A DNA stretch of 64,000 nucleotides from Sedimentisphaerales bacterium. Its GTDB lineage: Bacteria; Planctomycetota; Phycisphaerae; Sedimentisphaerales; Anaerobacaceae. Below, one piece after another: positions 1 to 8,298 of this stretch. Every line of letters begins with the position of its first letter. Position 1 is the first letter of the stretch. The stretch spans positions 1 to 64,000 of the forward strand of contig JAFGLV010000139.1 of NCBI GenBank assembly GCA_016927855.1. Reading direction: 5' to 3'. Both the position numbers and the translations under genes were made by a program. The notes under the pieces are model-generated. The model saw only the letters and a program-made list of their open reading frames with translations, made no database searches and was not told where the DNA came from.

Positions 1-83
1 GCAATGTCTTTGCGTTCATCCATCAATGCCTCCGCGCCCACTGGACCGGCTCATGCGGCCCAGAATTCCTGTGAACGGTTACG

Positions 84-240
84 AAAATACGAATATCGAA
101 ATCCGAAACAAACTCAAATGACCGAAACTCAAAATCCAAAACGGACCCACCGCCCGGTGACAGTGTTTCTGTCATTGGGGTTTCGAGTTTCGGGCTTGTT
201 TCGGATTTCGAGTTTCGGATTTCGGATTTGAGGAATAGTG
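84..240. repeat. Imperfect inverted repeat rich in CGAAATCCGAAAC-type units
   Basis: The left part (about 84-150) contains CGAAATCCGAAACAAACTC and the right part (about 178-232) contains short units of GTTTCGGATTTCG, whose reverse complement matches the left side. The two halves can therefore fold on each other, and the right half also holds tandem short copies of the same unit. The AT-richer, repetitive base use differs from the coding DNA on either side. It lies directly upstream of leuD. It looks like a dispersed intergenic repeat; I infer no function. Confidence 0.6.
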
Positions 241-250
241 AGGTATATCG

Positions 251-736
251 ATGACAAAGGCACATGTGTATAAACGCGATCATGTCAATACGGACGAGAT
301 CATCCCGGCGCGGTATCTGAATACGGACGACGAGGCCGAGTTGGCCAAGCATTGCCTGGAGGACCTCGATCCCGAATTGGTCAAAAAGCTGCAGCCCGGT
401 GACGTCATCGTCGCCGGCGAGGACTTCGGCTGCGGGTCCAGCCGCGAGCATGCGGTCTGGGCGATTCGCGGCGCCAGGGTGCAGGCGGTCATCGCCAAGT
501 CCTTCGCGCGCATCTTCTATCGCAACGCGATCAACTGCGGCTTCTATCCGATCGAGTCGGCCGACGCGATCGACAAGATCGACGACGGCGACGACGTGGA
601 GATCGACTTCGAGAGCGGCACGATCCACGATAAGACCAACGGCGAGGAGATCCCCTTCCAGCCGCTGCCTGACTTCGCGCTGGAAATCCTCCAGGACGGC
701 GGGCTGCTCGATCACATCACCAAGAAGGCCAAGTGA
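251..736 (+). CDS. leuD: 3-isopropylmalate dehydratase small subunit
   Basis: This is the small subunit of isopropylmalate isomerase, which with LeuC interconverts 2- and 3-isopropylmalate in leucine synthesis. The 161-residue length matches the short LeuD/aconitase-swivel type rather than the roughly 200-residue enterobacterial type. The family signature GCGSSREHA is intact at about residues 60-68, and the N-terminus carries the usual '[14 protein letters not shown]' stretch. The start is the ATG at 251. No leuC is visible, so it presumably lies upstream of the window. The gene is followed after 13 bases by a sulfatase gene rather than by leuB, which comes 1.7 kb further on. Alternative aconitase-family roles such as homoaconitase cannot be excluded, but leuB nearby favours leucine synthesis. 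Confidence 0.93.
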   Translation: MTKAHVYKRDHVNTDEIIPARYLNTDDEAELAKHCLEDLDPELVKKLQPGDVIVAGEDFGCGSSREHAVWAIRGARVQAVIAKSFARIFYRNAINCGFYPIESADAIDKIDDGDDVEIDFESGTIHDKTNGEEIPFQPLPDFALEILQDGGLLDHITKKAK

Positions 737-749
737 CACGCGGAACCAG

Positions 750-2231
750 ATGCACGAGATGGCGATGAACAGACGCGGGTTTCTCAGATTCACTGCCGCC
801 GGTGCGGTCGCCCTGGTCCTCCCGAGCCGAACGGGCTTCGGGCAAGGCAGCGCTGCGCGCAAGCCCAACTTCGTCTTCATCCTGGTCGACGACATGGGCT
901 GGCGGGATGCCGGCTGCTTCGGCAGCACGTTCTATGAGACGCCGCACATCGACCGGCTCGCGCGCGAAGGGATGCGCTTCACGGATGCTTACGCGGCCTG
1001 TCCCGTGTGTTCGCCCACGCGCGCCAGCATCATGACCGGTGAGTATCCGGCGCGTCTGCATCTGACCGACTGGATCCCGGGACGCCAGGCCAACGCGCAG
1101 GCGCGTGCGAGCATGAAGCTGGACCCGCCAGAGTTCGAGCAACAGCTCGCGCTCGATGAAGTGACGCTGGCCGAGACGTTGAAAGAGGCCGGCTATGCGA
1201 CCTTCTTCGCGGGCAAGTGGCATCTGGGTAGTGAAGGGTTCTATCCTGAGGATCAGGGCTTCGACGTGAACAAGGGGGGCTGGGAGCGCGGCGGTCCGTA
1301 CGGCGGCGGGCGGTACTTCTCGCCGTATGGCAATCCGAAGCTGTCCGACGGCCCTGAAGGCGAGCACCTGCCCGACCGGCTGGCGACCGAGACGTGCCGA
1401 TTCATCGAGTCCCAGCGCGACAGGCCGTTCCTCGCGTACTTGTCCTTCTATTCGGTCCATACGCCGCTGATGGCGCGCGAAGATCTGAAGACCAAGTACG
1501 AAGCCAAGGCGGACGGACTCCAGCACAACGGTCCGGCCTGGGGTGACGAGGGCACGCGCAAGGTGCGCCTCGTTCAGGACCATGCGGTCTACGCCGGCAT
1601 GATCGAAGCGATGGACCAGGCGGTGGGCAAGGTGCTCGACGCGCTGGATCGTCTGAACCTGACGCAGAACACGGTGGTGCTCTTTATGTCCGACAACGGA
1701 GGGCTCTCGACAGCGGAAGGTTCACCTACGAGCAACGTGCCGTTGCGCGGCGGCAAAGGCTGGCTGTATGAAGGCGGGATTCGCGAGCCGATGATCGTTC
1801 GCTGGCCCGGCGTGGTCAAGGTGCGCGCCGTCTGTCACGAACCGGTCATCAGCACGGACTTCTACCCGACGATGTTGCAGATAGCGGGACTGCCGCTCAA
1901 GCCACGACAGCATACCGACGGCGTCAGCCTTATGGGGCTGCTCCAGGGTGCAGGCGGACTCGGACGCCAGGCTATCTACTGGCACTACCCTCACTACAGC
2001 AACCAGGGCGGTGCGCCCGGCGGCGCCGTCCGCGCGGGCGACTTCAAGCTAATAGAATTCTATGAAGACGGCCGCATCGAACTGTATAATCTCCGCGACG
2101 ATATCGGCGAAAGGCACAACCTGGTCGCCGAGATGCCGGAAAAGGCTGCCGAGCTGCACCAGATGCTCCGCGCCTGGCGCTACGAGGTCGGCGCGGCGAT
2201 GCCGAAACCGAACCCAAGGTATGAAGGATGA
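750..2231 (+). CDS. Secreted sulfatase (arylsulfatase A family)
   Basis: This is a type I sulfatase of 493 residues that hydrolyses sulfate esters, probably of algal or plant-type polysaccharides, after export. The N-terminus MNRRGFLRF followed by a hydrophobic stretch looks like a Tat-type signal. The metal-binding start NFVFILVDDMGW is present. The formylglycine motif CSPTR (Cys at about residue 87) is complete, so the Cys type of maturation is expected. GKWHLG and a second SDNGG metal-site motif follow. ATG codons at 750, 759 and 765 are all possible starts; the one at 765 lies closest to the twin arginines. The gene sits 13 bases behind leuD, so it may be cotranscribed with leucine genes it has no obvious link to. 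No maturase gene is in the window, and the substrate is unknown. Confidence 0.9.
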   Translation: MHEMAMNRRGFLRFTAAGAVALVLPSRTGFGQGSAARKPNFVFILVDDMGWRDAGCFGSTFYETPHIDRLAREGMRFTDAYAACPVCSPTRASIMTGEYPARLHLTDWIPGRQANAQARASMKLDPPEFEQQLALDEVTLAETLKEAGYATFFAGKWHLGSEGFYPEDQGFDVNKGGWERGGPYGGGRYFSPYGNPKLSDGPEGEHLPDRLATETCRFIESQRDRPFLAYLSFYSVHTPLMAREDLKTKYEAKADGLQHNGPAWGDEGTRKVRLVQDHAVYAGMIEAMDQAVGKVLDALDRLNLTQNTVVLFMSDNGGLSTAEGSPTSNVPLRGGKGWLYEGGIREPMIVRWPGVVKVRAVCHEPVISTDFYPTMLQIAGLPLKPRQHTDGVSLMGLLQGAGGLGRQAIYWHYPHYSNQGGAPGGAVRAGDFKLIEFYEDGRIELYNLRDDIGERHNLVAEMPEKAAELHQMLRAWRYEVGAAMPKPNPRYEG

Positions 2232-2240
2232 CCTCCTTTT

Positions 2241-2329
2241 GTCATGTCGAGCGAAGCCGAGACATCTGGCAACGATCGTGGCGCGATTCTCATTCGTGGC
2301 CAGACCCCTCGACTGCGCTCGGGGTGACA
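2241..2329. repeat. Inverted repeat of the TCGAGCGAAGCCGAG type
   Basis: An approximately 30-bp left arm beginning GTCATGTCGAGCGAAGCC (2241-2270) is an imperfect reverse complement of the right arm ending CGACTGCGCTCGGGGTGAC (2299-2329), separated by about 28 bases. It fills most of the gap between the sulfatase and leuB. A related single arm (GTCATTCTGACC... GGAATCTGG) occurs near 38334. This is a dispersed intergenic palindromic repeat; it could act as a weak terminator, but there is no T-tract. Confidence 0.65.
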
Positions 2330-2395
2330 ATGGAACAGGACTAACCAACATTATTGAAGACGTAACACTTGGATTTTGAGCAAGGAGAAAAGAAG

Positions 2396-3472
2396 GTGTA
2401 CAAGATCGCAGTAATGCCCGGCGACGGGACGGGGCCGGAGGTGACGGCCGAAGCAGTGAAAGTGTTGCAGGCCGCGGCCGCCAAGTTCGGCTTCAAAGTC
2501 GAGCTGACTGAATTCGATTTCGGCGGGGAACGATACAAACGCACGCGTGAGACGCTGCCCGACAGTGCCATCGAGGAGTTGCGTAAGTTCGATGCCATCC
2601 TCTTGGGCGCGATTGGGCATCCCGATGTCCCGCCGGGCATCCTGGAGAAGGGCATTCTGCTCAAGGCCCGGTTCGAGCTGGATCAGTACATCAACCTGCG
2701 TCCCGTCAAGCTCTACCCCGGCGTCGAGACGCCTTTGAAGGACAAGGGGCCCGAGCACATCGACTTCGTAGTCGTGCGCGAGAACTCCGGCGACGCGTAT
2801 ACCGGGACCGGCGGCTTCACCATGCGCGGCACGCCGCACGAGGTGGCGGTGCAGTCGGCGGTCTACAGCCGGCACCAGGTCGACCGCTGTCTCAAGTTCG
2901 CCTTCGAATACACCCAGAAGCACGGCAAGAAGGCGCGTGGCAAAGGCGAGACCAACACACTCGCGCTGTGCGGCAAGACTAACGTCCTGACCTACATCTA
3001 CGACCTGTGGGAACGCGCCTTCCACGAGATGGGCAAGAGCCAGTATTCCGACATCGCCCGCGAGTACTATCACGTCGACGCGACTTGCATGTGGTTTGTG
3101 AAGAACCCCGAATGGTTCGACGTGATCGTCACTGGCAACATGTTCGGCGACATCATCACGGACCTCGGCGCGATGATCCAGGGCGGCATGGGCATCGCCG
3201 CCGGCGGCAACCTCAACCCCGAGGGCGTCAGCATGTTCGAGCCCATCGGCGGCAGCGCCCCGAAGTACACCGGCAAAGGCGTCATCAACCCGCTGGCCGC
3301 GATCTGCGCCGCCCAGATGATGCTCCAGACGCTGGGCGAGCAGAAGGCTGCCGACGCGATCGAGCAGGCGGTCATGCACGTCACCGCCAACAAGCTCAAG
3401 AGCCTCGCCGCCGGACGCATGGGCTACTCCACGAGTCAGGTCGGTGACTTGGTTGCAGAGAGAGTCGCCTAG
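2396..3472 (+). CDS. leuB: 3-isopropylmalate dehydrogenase
   Basis: This is the NAD-dependent oxidative decarboxylase of leucine biosynthesis, 358 residues, the usual family length. It starts VYKIAVMPGDGTGPEV, and carries the dinucleotide/substrate motifs and the C-terminal 'fEPiGGSAPKYTGK' segment typical of isopropylmalate and isocitrate dehydrogenases. I chose the GTG at 2396 because a clear AAGGAG (2382-2387) lies eight bases upstream. An in-frame TTG at 2369 would add nine residues that contain that ribosome site. The gene belongs with leuD, but a sulfatase gene and a palindromic repeat now separate the two. Tartrate or isocitrate dehydrogenase activity is a less likely alternative, given the leuD neighbour. 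Confidence 0.92.
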   Translation: MYKIAVMPGDGTGPEVTAEAVKVLQAAAAKFGFKVELTEFDFGGERYKRTRETLPDSAIEELRKFDAILLGAIGHPDVPPGILEKGILLKARFELDQYINLRPVKLYPGVETPLKDKGPEHIDFVVVRENSGDAYTGTGGFTMRGTPHEVAVQSAVYSRHQVDRCLKFAFEYTQKHGKKARGKGETNTLALCGKTNVLTYIYDLWERAFHEMGKSQYSDIAREYYHVDATCMWFVKNPEWFDVIVTGNMFGDIITDLGAMIQGGMGIAAGGNLNPEGVSMFEPIGGSAPKYTGKGVINPLAAICAAQMMLQTLGEQKAADAIEQAVMHVTANKLKSLAAGRMGYSTSQVGDLVAERVA

Positions 3473-3626
3473 GCTGCCCTTTCATGCCACAAGCAAGGAT
3501 CTGGGACGCGGATAAGAGAAACCTCGAATCCACTGCCCAGGTCCTTAGCGTTATGAACGGAGCGTTTGTCCGAACCGGCAGCTACCCCGCACGGATGACT
3601 CACTCCCTGATGCCCCCATGTGGCGC

Positions 3627-5567
3627 CTACCGTGCGGGCAGGACGTTCTCCATCACCCAGTAGCGATACTGCTCGCAGGTGACGTTGAAGATGATGGCAT
3701 CACCCTTCGGTGACCATCTTGGCATCCACGCCCAAGCATTGCTTCCAACGTTCGATGTATCTGCGATTCTGAAGGGCTCGCCACCGTCGGTCGGAGCGCA
3801 CCAGATCTCGGCATTGCCGGGTGTGAAGACGACGTACCGACCGTCCGGAGAGAGATCGAAGATGTTGATCCCGAAGTCCTTGTCCTCCAAGGACAAGATT
3901 TGTCGCGTCTCCTGTCCGTCAATAGTGGTCGCCAGCAACCGTTCACCGAAGTTCTTCCCAAAACCGGCAAGATAGGCAACCGAGTTGCCATCTGGCATGA
4001 AGACGGGACGGTTGGAGCTCTTGCTTCGCTGATTCTCCGATGGTGGCGTGACCCGTTGCGGTTCTCCGCTTTCAACGCTCACGACGAAGATATCGTTCCT
4101 GTTGCCATAGGCGATAGTCTTGCTGTCCGGTGACCACGTCGGATCGCAATTAACAGCGAAATTTCCCTCCATGGGTACCAATAGTCTTACTTCACTACCG
4201 TCGGGTGTGGATAGAAAGAGGCCGGGTCTTGTCCCTCCCTCCCAGCCGGACAGAGCGATCCATTTGCCGTCCGGCGACCACGACATTCCACGACCGCCGT
4301 ATCCAATGTTGTTCCCTTTGATCTGCGGGAGAGATACGCTCTGGAGCTTCTCACCGCTGCTGGCAGAAATGAAGTTCAGTCCATCGGGGCCCCGCATGGC
4401 AATCTGTTGTCCGTCGGGCGACCAGCAGAAGCTTCCCAAGCCAGGTCTCCGGACCAATTGGCGCGGCGCTCCGGCGGCTTTGCCTGTTTGCGGGTCGACC
4501 GGCAGAGTGAACATTCCACCCAGTCGAAAACCGGTCCGATAGGCCAGTTGGCCATTCCGCGACCAGTTGCAAAACTCCATCTGTTCGATGTCTGGCATGA
4601 CCGGGAAGGCGGCCCCGACGAACCGGTTCCCCTCGATCCGCAACGCCCACAGGTCCTTGAACTCAAGGTCAATCCCACTTTGCGTCCCCGTGAAGACAAT
4701 GTGACTGCCATCGGGTGACCACAGGGGTCGGCTGATGTTGCCGCGGAAATCGGAGAAGCTGGCGTGCCCCGGCCCGCCGATTTCCTGCAGGTGCAGAACG
4801 GACCGGCCGTCCTGTTTCGCGACATAACTGACCCACCGACCGTTGGGAGAGAAAGCAGGATAAGGCCACACGACTGTTTCATTAGCCACAATGATTCGCT
4901 CGTCGGTTTCCACATTGAAGATGACGACTCTGAAAGATGGTACATTCGCCCGACTTCTCACCCCGAGCAAGTATTTCCCATCGGGTGACCAATCTGCAAT
5001 ACCGCCCGGACGTGGACTTAGCGTCCGAGTCTCTCCAGTTGTCGACGAAATAGCCGCAACTCTTGGCTGTTCCTGTACTTCATCTCGCTTCTGCACAGCG
5101 ATTTCACTACCGTCAGCGGACCACACCACCGTGCCCGCACAACCCGTAGCGATCTTCCGTTGTTCGCCAGTCGCCGTGTCAATCACTACCAATTCATTAT
5201 TCCCTGTGACGACGGCAAAGTGCTTTCCGTCCGGCGAGAGGGCGCCGAGCTCGGCGAAATCCGCCTCGATGGGGGGCAGCTCGGAGATGGCGGCAAAACG
5301 CCGTATCAGCTTCGTGGCGCCATAGCTCAACGGCAATAGGATGGCGATGGCCAGGACTGCCACCAGCGCGAATCTCGTTCGTCGATTCTCCATGATTCTT
5401 CTCCATACGTCCCAGTGGGTAACCCGCTGACTGTCGTTGTATGCTTGCCTCATGGCCTCCGCGCCATGACTAACAATGCGCTCATCGGCCGCGCTCCACT
5501 CCGACCGGCCGGAACGCCCCTGGCAGGCCGCCCTTATCAGGCTCTTCATCTTCCCGCGTCGATTCAT
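3627..5567 (-). CDS. Membrane-anchored beta-propeller partner of an ECF sigma factor
   Basis: The 646-residue protein has about 65 N-terminal cytoplasmic residues, one membrane segment (near 66-88, FALVAVLAIAILLPL) and then a long periplasmic part made of WD40/TolB-like (PD40) propeller blades. These show as repeated 'SPDGK', 'WSPDGK' and 'SADGSEIA' motifs. Its first codon overlaps the stop of the upstream sigma gene (ATGA, 5564-5567), so the two are translationally coupled. The juxtamembrane segment VWRRIMENRRTRFALVA resembles the same region of the sigma partners at 21750 and 24872. I infer an anti-sigma-like N-terminus with a propeller sensor outside. No zinc-finger anti-sigma motif is visible, and neither the ligand of the propeller nor inhibition of the sigma factor is demonstrated. 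Confidence 0.75.
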   Translation of the reverse strand: MNRRGKMKSLIRAACQGRSGRSEWSAADERIVSHGAEAMRQAYNDSQRVTHWDVWRRIMENRRTRFALVAVLAIAILLPLSYGATKLIRRFAAISELPPIEADFAELGALSPDGKHFAVVTGNNELVVIDTATGEQRKIATGCAGTVVWSADGSEIAVQKRDEVQEQPRVAAISSTTGETRTLSPRPGGIADWSPDGKYLLGVRSRANVPSFRVVIFNVETDERIIVANETVVWPYPAFSPNGRWVSYVAKQDGRSVLHLQEIGGPGHASFSDFRGNISRPLWSPDGSHIVFTGTQSGIDLEFKDLWALRIEGNRFVGAAFPVMPDIEQMEFCNWSRNGQLAYRTGFRLGGMFTLPVDPQTGKAAGAPRQLVRRPGLGSFCWSPDGQQIAMRGPDGLNFISASSGEKLQSVSLPQIKGNNIGYGGRGMSWSPDGKWIALSGWEGGTRPGLFLSTPDGSEVRLLVPMEGNFAVNCDPTWSPDSKTIAYGNRNDIFVVSVESGEPQRVTPPSENQRSKSSNRPVFMPDGNSVAYLAGFGKNFGERLLATTIDGQETRQILSLEDKDFGINIFDLSPDGRYVVFTPGNAEIWCAPTDGGEPFRIADTSNVGSNAWAWMPRWSPKGDAIIFNVTCEQYRYWVMENVLPAR

Positions 5568-6097
5568 CGTTCTACCTGACCATTCAACTGGGACCGCAGT
5601 CTCGCTATCCCGTAGCGATACCGGCTCTTGACTGTGTTGACCGATTCTCCGGTCTGGCGGGCAATCTCGCGAAAGCGCAACGAGCCGATCACGTGCAAGA
5701 TGATCGCATCGTGCTGCTCCGCAGGCAGATGGGCCAAAGCGCTCCTGACCATCTGGTGCAGTTCGGCATCGAGCAGAAGCTGCGCGGTGTCCGGCTGTGG
5801 TCCCGGCTTCAGTTCCTCGTGCCAGTCGCGCGGCCGGTTCCGGCGACCCACGTTCCGGGCCCGGTTGGCCACGCAGATCGCCAGGTAGCCTTTGAGCGAT
5901 CCCTTCAACTCGAAGCGGCCCGCCTGCGACGCGAAGGCAACAACGACATCGTGAACCACGTCCTCGACGACCGTCGCGTCACCCAACAGAGCACCTGCCA
6001 CGGCGAACAGATCGTCCTTGTACTTCTCGTAGATTCGGCGCAGCGCCTGCGTATCCCCTGCGTTGAACCTCTGGACTAGGAGTCTGTCCTCTAACAC
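5564..6097 (-). CDS. ECF-type RNA polymerase sigma factor (module 1)
   Basis: This is a sigma-70 family ECF protein with region 2 (RIYEKYKDDLFAVAGALL... VEDVVHDVV) and region 4 with a helix-turn-helix (REIARQTGESVNTVKSRYRYG). It closely resembles the sigma factor at 25297-25845, including the 'SRYRYG..(K/R)LRS.LNG' end, so the two are paralogues. I took the GTG at 6097 because it aligns with the paralogue's start; a GTG at 6118 adds seven residues. The stop codon overlaps the start of the beta-propeller gene. The short gap towards the divergent GTPase gene contains TTATATT on this strand, also found upstream of the paralogue, which may be part of a promoter. The target genes are unknown. Confidence 0.9.
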   Translation of the reverse strand: MLEDRLLVQRFNAGDTQALRRIYEKYKDDLFAVAGALLGDATVVEDVVHDVVVAFASQAGRFELKGSLKGYLAICVANRARNVGRRNRPRDWHEELKPGPQPDTAQLLLDAELHQMVRSALAHLPAEQHDAIILHVIGSLRFREIARQTGESVNTVKSRYRYGIARLRSQLNGQVER

Positions 6098-6258
6098 TCT
6101 CGACCGGCCTTTGCACACACGAGCATTTGTCCGTCACATTAGAAACACACCGACCCGTGATTTGGGTGTAGAAATGCGGTGTTTTCACCGGCGTTTCCCC
6201 GTAATATAATCAAGAACGCGTGATATGAAGAGAACAATGGCTTTCAGGTGTGATTTCG

Positions 6259-7242
6259 ATGCCGGCGAATTTGACACCAGACTACTACAAGGCGGAGGAG
6301 TGGTATCGCAGCGCCGCGACCAACGACGAGAAGATTCTGGCGCTGGAGCAGATGCTGGCGGTCATGCCCAAGCACAAGGGGACCGAGCACCTCCAGGCGG
6401 ACCTGAAGCGCAAGCTCAGCCAGTTCAAAGACGCGGCCACCCAGCAGAAGAAGACCGGCAAGCACGTCGATGTCTTTCACGTCCCGCGTTCAGGGGCCGG
6501 ACAGGTGGTCCTGCTGGGCACGCCCAACACCGGCAAGAGCGCCATCCTCGCGGCGCTGACCAACGCCAAGGTCAATGTCGCCGACTTTCCGTTTGCGACG
6601 CACGCGCCGGTGCCCGGCATGGTCAAATACGAGGACGTCCAGATCCAGCTCGTGGACATGCCGCCGATCACGGCCGACTACATGGCGCCGGGTCAGGTCG
6701 GGACGTATCGCAACTGCGATCTGATCGCGATCGTCATCGACCTGTCGCAGGACGTGGAAGAGCAGATTCTCATCCTGTTCGACTTCCTCGAATCGCGCTC
6801 GCTGCTGCTGGACGAATCGACGTCAGCGACGGACGGACAAGGCAACGTGCTCGGCCGCAAGGCGTTTTGCCTGTGTACCAAAGCCGACATCGCGACCGAC
6901 GGCGCTTTCGAGCTGGCGCAGAAGTCGTGCGACAAGGACCTGCCTTTCGTGAAGGTCTCGGTCGAGACAAGCGCGGGGATGGATGCGCTCGGCAAGTTCT
7001 TGTTCGACACGCTGGGTATCATCCGGATCTACGCCAAGCCACCGGGCAAGCCGGCGGACATGAACGACCCTTTTACGCTGCCGGCCGGCTCGACCGTTCA
7101 CGACTTGGCCAAAGCCATCCACCGCGAGCTGGCCGAGAAGCTCAAGAGCGCCAAGTGCTGGGGCACTGGCGTCTACGACGGTCAAAATGTCCACCTCACT
7201 CATGTCCTGCACGACAGAGACATCGTCGAACTGCACTTCTGA
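6259..7242 (+). CDS. Obg/DRG-like GTPase with C-terminal TGS domain
   Basis: The 327-residue protein has an N-terminal helical region (1-75), a G domain with the P-loop GTPNTGKS (about 87-94), and a C-terminal TGS domain (about 257-327, from IRIYAKPPGKPAD to DIVELHF). This order matches the DRG/Obg family, which acts on ribosomes or RNA. Several G motifs are unusual: the G3 motif reads VDMPP rather than DxPG, and the G4 motif reads TKAD rather than NKxD. Guanine specificity or turnover may therefore differ. I prefer the ATG at 6259; an in-frame GTG at 6250 adds three residues. It is followed on the same strand by a GOLPH3-like gene. It is not the housekeeping Obg or YchF as far as I can see. 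Confidence 0.82.
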   Translation: MPANLTPDYYKAEEWYRSAATNDEKILALEQMLAVMPKHKGTEHLQADLKRKLSQFKDAATQQKKTGKHVDVFHVPRSGAGQVVLLGTPNTGKSAILAALTNAKVNVADFPFATHAPVPGMVKYEDVQIQLVDMPPITADYMAPGQVGTYRNCDLIAIVIDLSQDVEEQILILFDFLESRSLLLDESTSATDGQGNVLGRKAFCLCTKADIATDGAFELAQKSCDKDLPFVKVSVETSAGMDALGKFLFDTLGIIRIYAKPPGKPADMNDPFTLPAGSTVHDLAKAIHRELAEKLKSAKCWGTGVYDGQNVHLTHVLHDRDIVELHF

Positions 7243-7401
7243 CAAGCCTGCCGCCGCTGGAAAATCTTGCAGAATCCCCAGATTGCGCTGAGCATTCGTG
7301 GCGATGGTCCGTCTTGTTATGTGGGGGACGCACGCTGCAACCGCTACCGGACGTGGCGTGCGTCGCCACGGCACGAACGCTCCGCTTTTTCGAGAAAGAC
7401 G

Positions 7402-8109
7402 ATGATAAGGCACGAAGGATTGTATCTCTACGAGGAGATCATGCTCCTGGCCTTACGGGACGAGGAAGGCACGGTGGCCTCGGGAGCGATGTACAACTAC
7501 GCCGTCGGCGGAGCGATCCTGGCCGAACTGCTGCTGGGCGGTCGCGTGCGTGTAGATGAGCCGAAACCGAGGAAACAACTGATCACGCCGGTCAGCGCTG
7601 AGCCGGTAGGAGACGAGCTGATCGACGAGTGCCTGGGGCGCATCGCCGGCGCCAAGCGGCGGAGGGCGCCGGCGACCTGGGTCTCGTCGTTTGCCAGCAT
7701 CCGAGGGCTCAAGCACCGCGTGGCCGAGCAGTTGTGCCGGCGCGGTATCCTGGAGGCCGATGAGGACAACGTGCTGCTGATCTTCACCCGACGCATCTAT
7801 CCCCAGATCAATCCCGTGCCGGAGCAGAAACTGATCGAGCGGCTGAGAAACGCCATCTTCACGGACACCGACGAGCTCGACCCGAGAACCGTCGTGCTCG
7901 TTTCCCTGGCGAAAAGCACCAACATCCTTCCGGTGGTGTTCCGCAAAAAGGACCTGAAGGCACGCAAGCAACGCCTTGAGCGAATCGTCAATGGCGAGAT
8001 CACCGGCAGAGCCGCCAAGGATGCCATCGCGGCGATGCAGGCGGCGACTATGGTGGCCTGCATGGTGCCGGCCATGATGACGACGATGACGGCAACGACC
8101 ACACACTGA
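7402..8109 (+). CDS. GOLPH3/Vps74-like (GPP34) protein
   Basis: The 235-residue protein begins LYLYEEIMLLALRDEEG and continues with the hydrophobic-basic pattern of the GPP34 fold (YAVGGAILAELLL.GRV, then 'KLIERLRNAIF'). In eukaryotes this fold binds phosphatidylinositol-4-phosphate on Golgi membranes; bacterial members are common in Planctomycetota and Actinobacteria and mostly uncharacterised. I start at ATG 7402, where similarity to the family begins; the open frame extends back to 7267, but those residues look non-coding. The C-terminus ends in a Met/Ala/Thr-rich tail (MVPAMMTTMTATTTH). It lies 159 bases downstream of the TGS GTPase gene, with the same orientation. Membrane association is inferred from the family, not seen. 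Confidence 0.82.
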   Translation: MIRHEGLYLYEEIMLLALRDEEGTVASGAMYNYAVGGAILAELLLGGRVRVDEPKPRKQLITPVSAEPVGDELIDECLGRIAGAKRRRAPATWVSSFASIRGLKHRVAEQLCRRGILEADEDNVLLIFTRRIYPQINPVPEQKLIERLRNAIFTDTDELDPRTVVLVSLAKSTNILPVVFRKKDLKARKQRLERIVNGEITGRAAKDAIAAMQAATMVACMVPAMMTTMTATTTH

Positions 8110-8115
8110 GAACCT

Positions 8116-8219
8116 CTAACAGAATGATCTGTCGCGCTACGGACATTGTAGGGGCAACCCCCTGTGGTTGCCCTGGGCAGGCACGGGGGCCTGCCCCTAC
8201 CCACCGGTCATTCTGTTAG
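8116..8219. repeat. Hairpin arms split by a 53-bp palindromic repeat
   Basis: The perfect 12-bp arms CTAACAGAATGA (8116-8127) and TCATTCTGTTAG (8208-8219) flank a 53-bp element (8148-8200) that starts GTAGGGGC and ends GCCCCTAC. The element contains two inner hairpins, CAACCCCCTGTGGTTG and GGCAGGCACGGGGGCCTGCC. A related copy lies inside the M56 gene at 11819-11871. The site is between convergent genes, so the outer arms may be a bidirectional terminator that received the repeat. Confidence 0.65.
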
Positions 8220-8298
8220 GCGCTCCAAACCTGCCGGTGCTCGCTGGAACACCGGCAGGCAAGACGGTCAGAGGATTCTCGTGTCACACACAGCCCGA

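Noticed and set aside
399-749. N-terminal extension of the sulfatase frame back to 399
   Set aside because: It overlaps leuD in another frame, is Ser/Arg/Thr-rich without structure, and the Tat-type signal begins only at 765.
2369-2395. TTG start for leuB at 2369
   Set aside because: It would place the AAGGAG ribosome site inside the coding sequence; the GTG at 2396 has that site at the right distance.
8116-8219. CRISPR-like array in the repeat-rich gap
   Set aside because: There is a single palindromic element with flanking arms, no regularly spaced direct repeats and no cas gene in the window.
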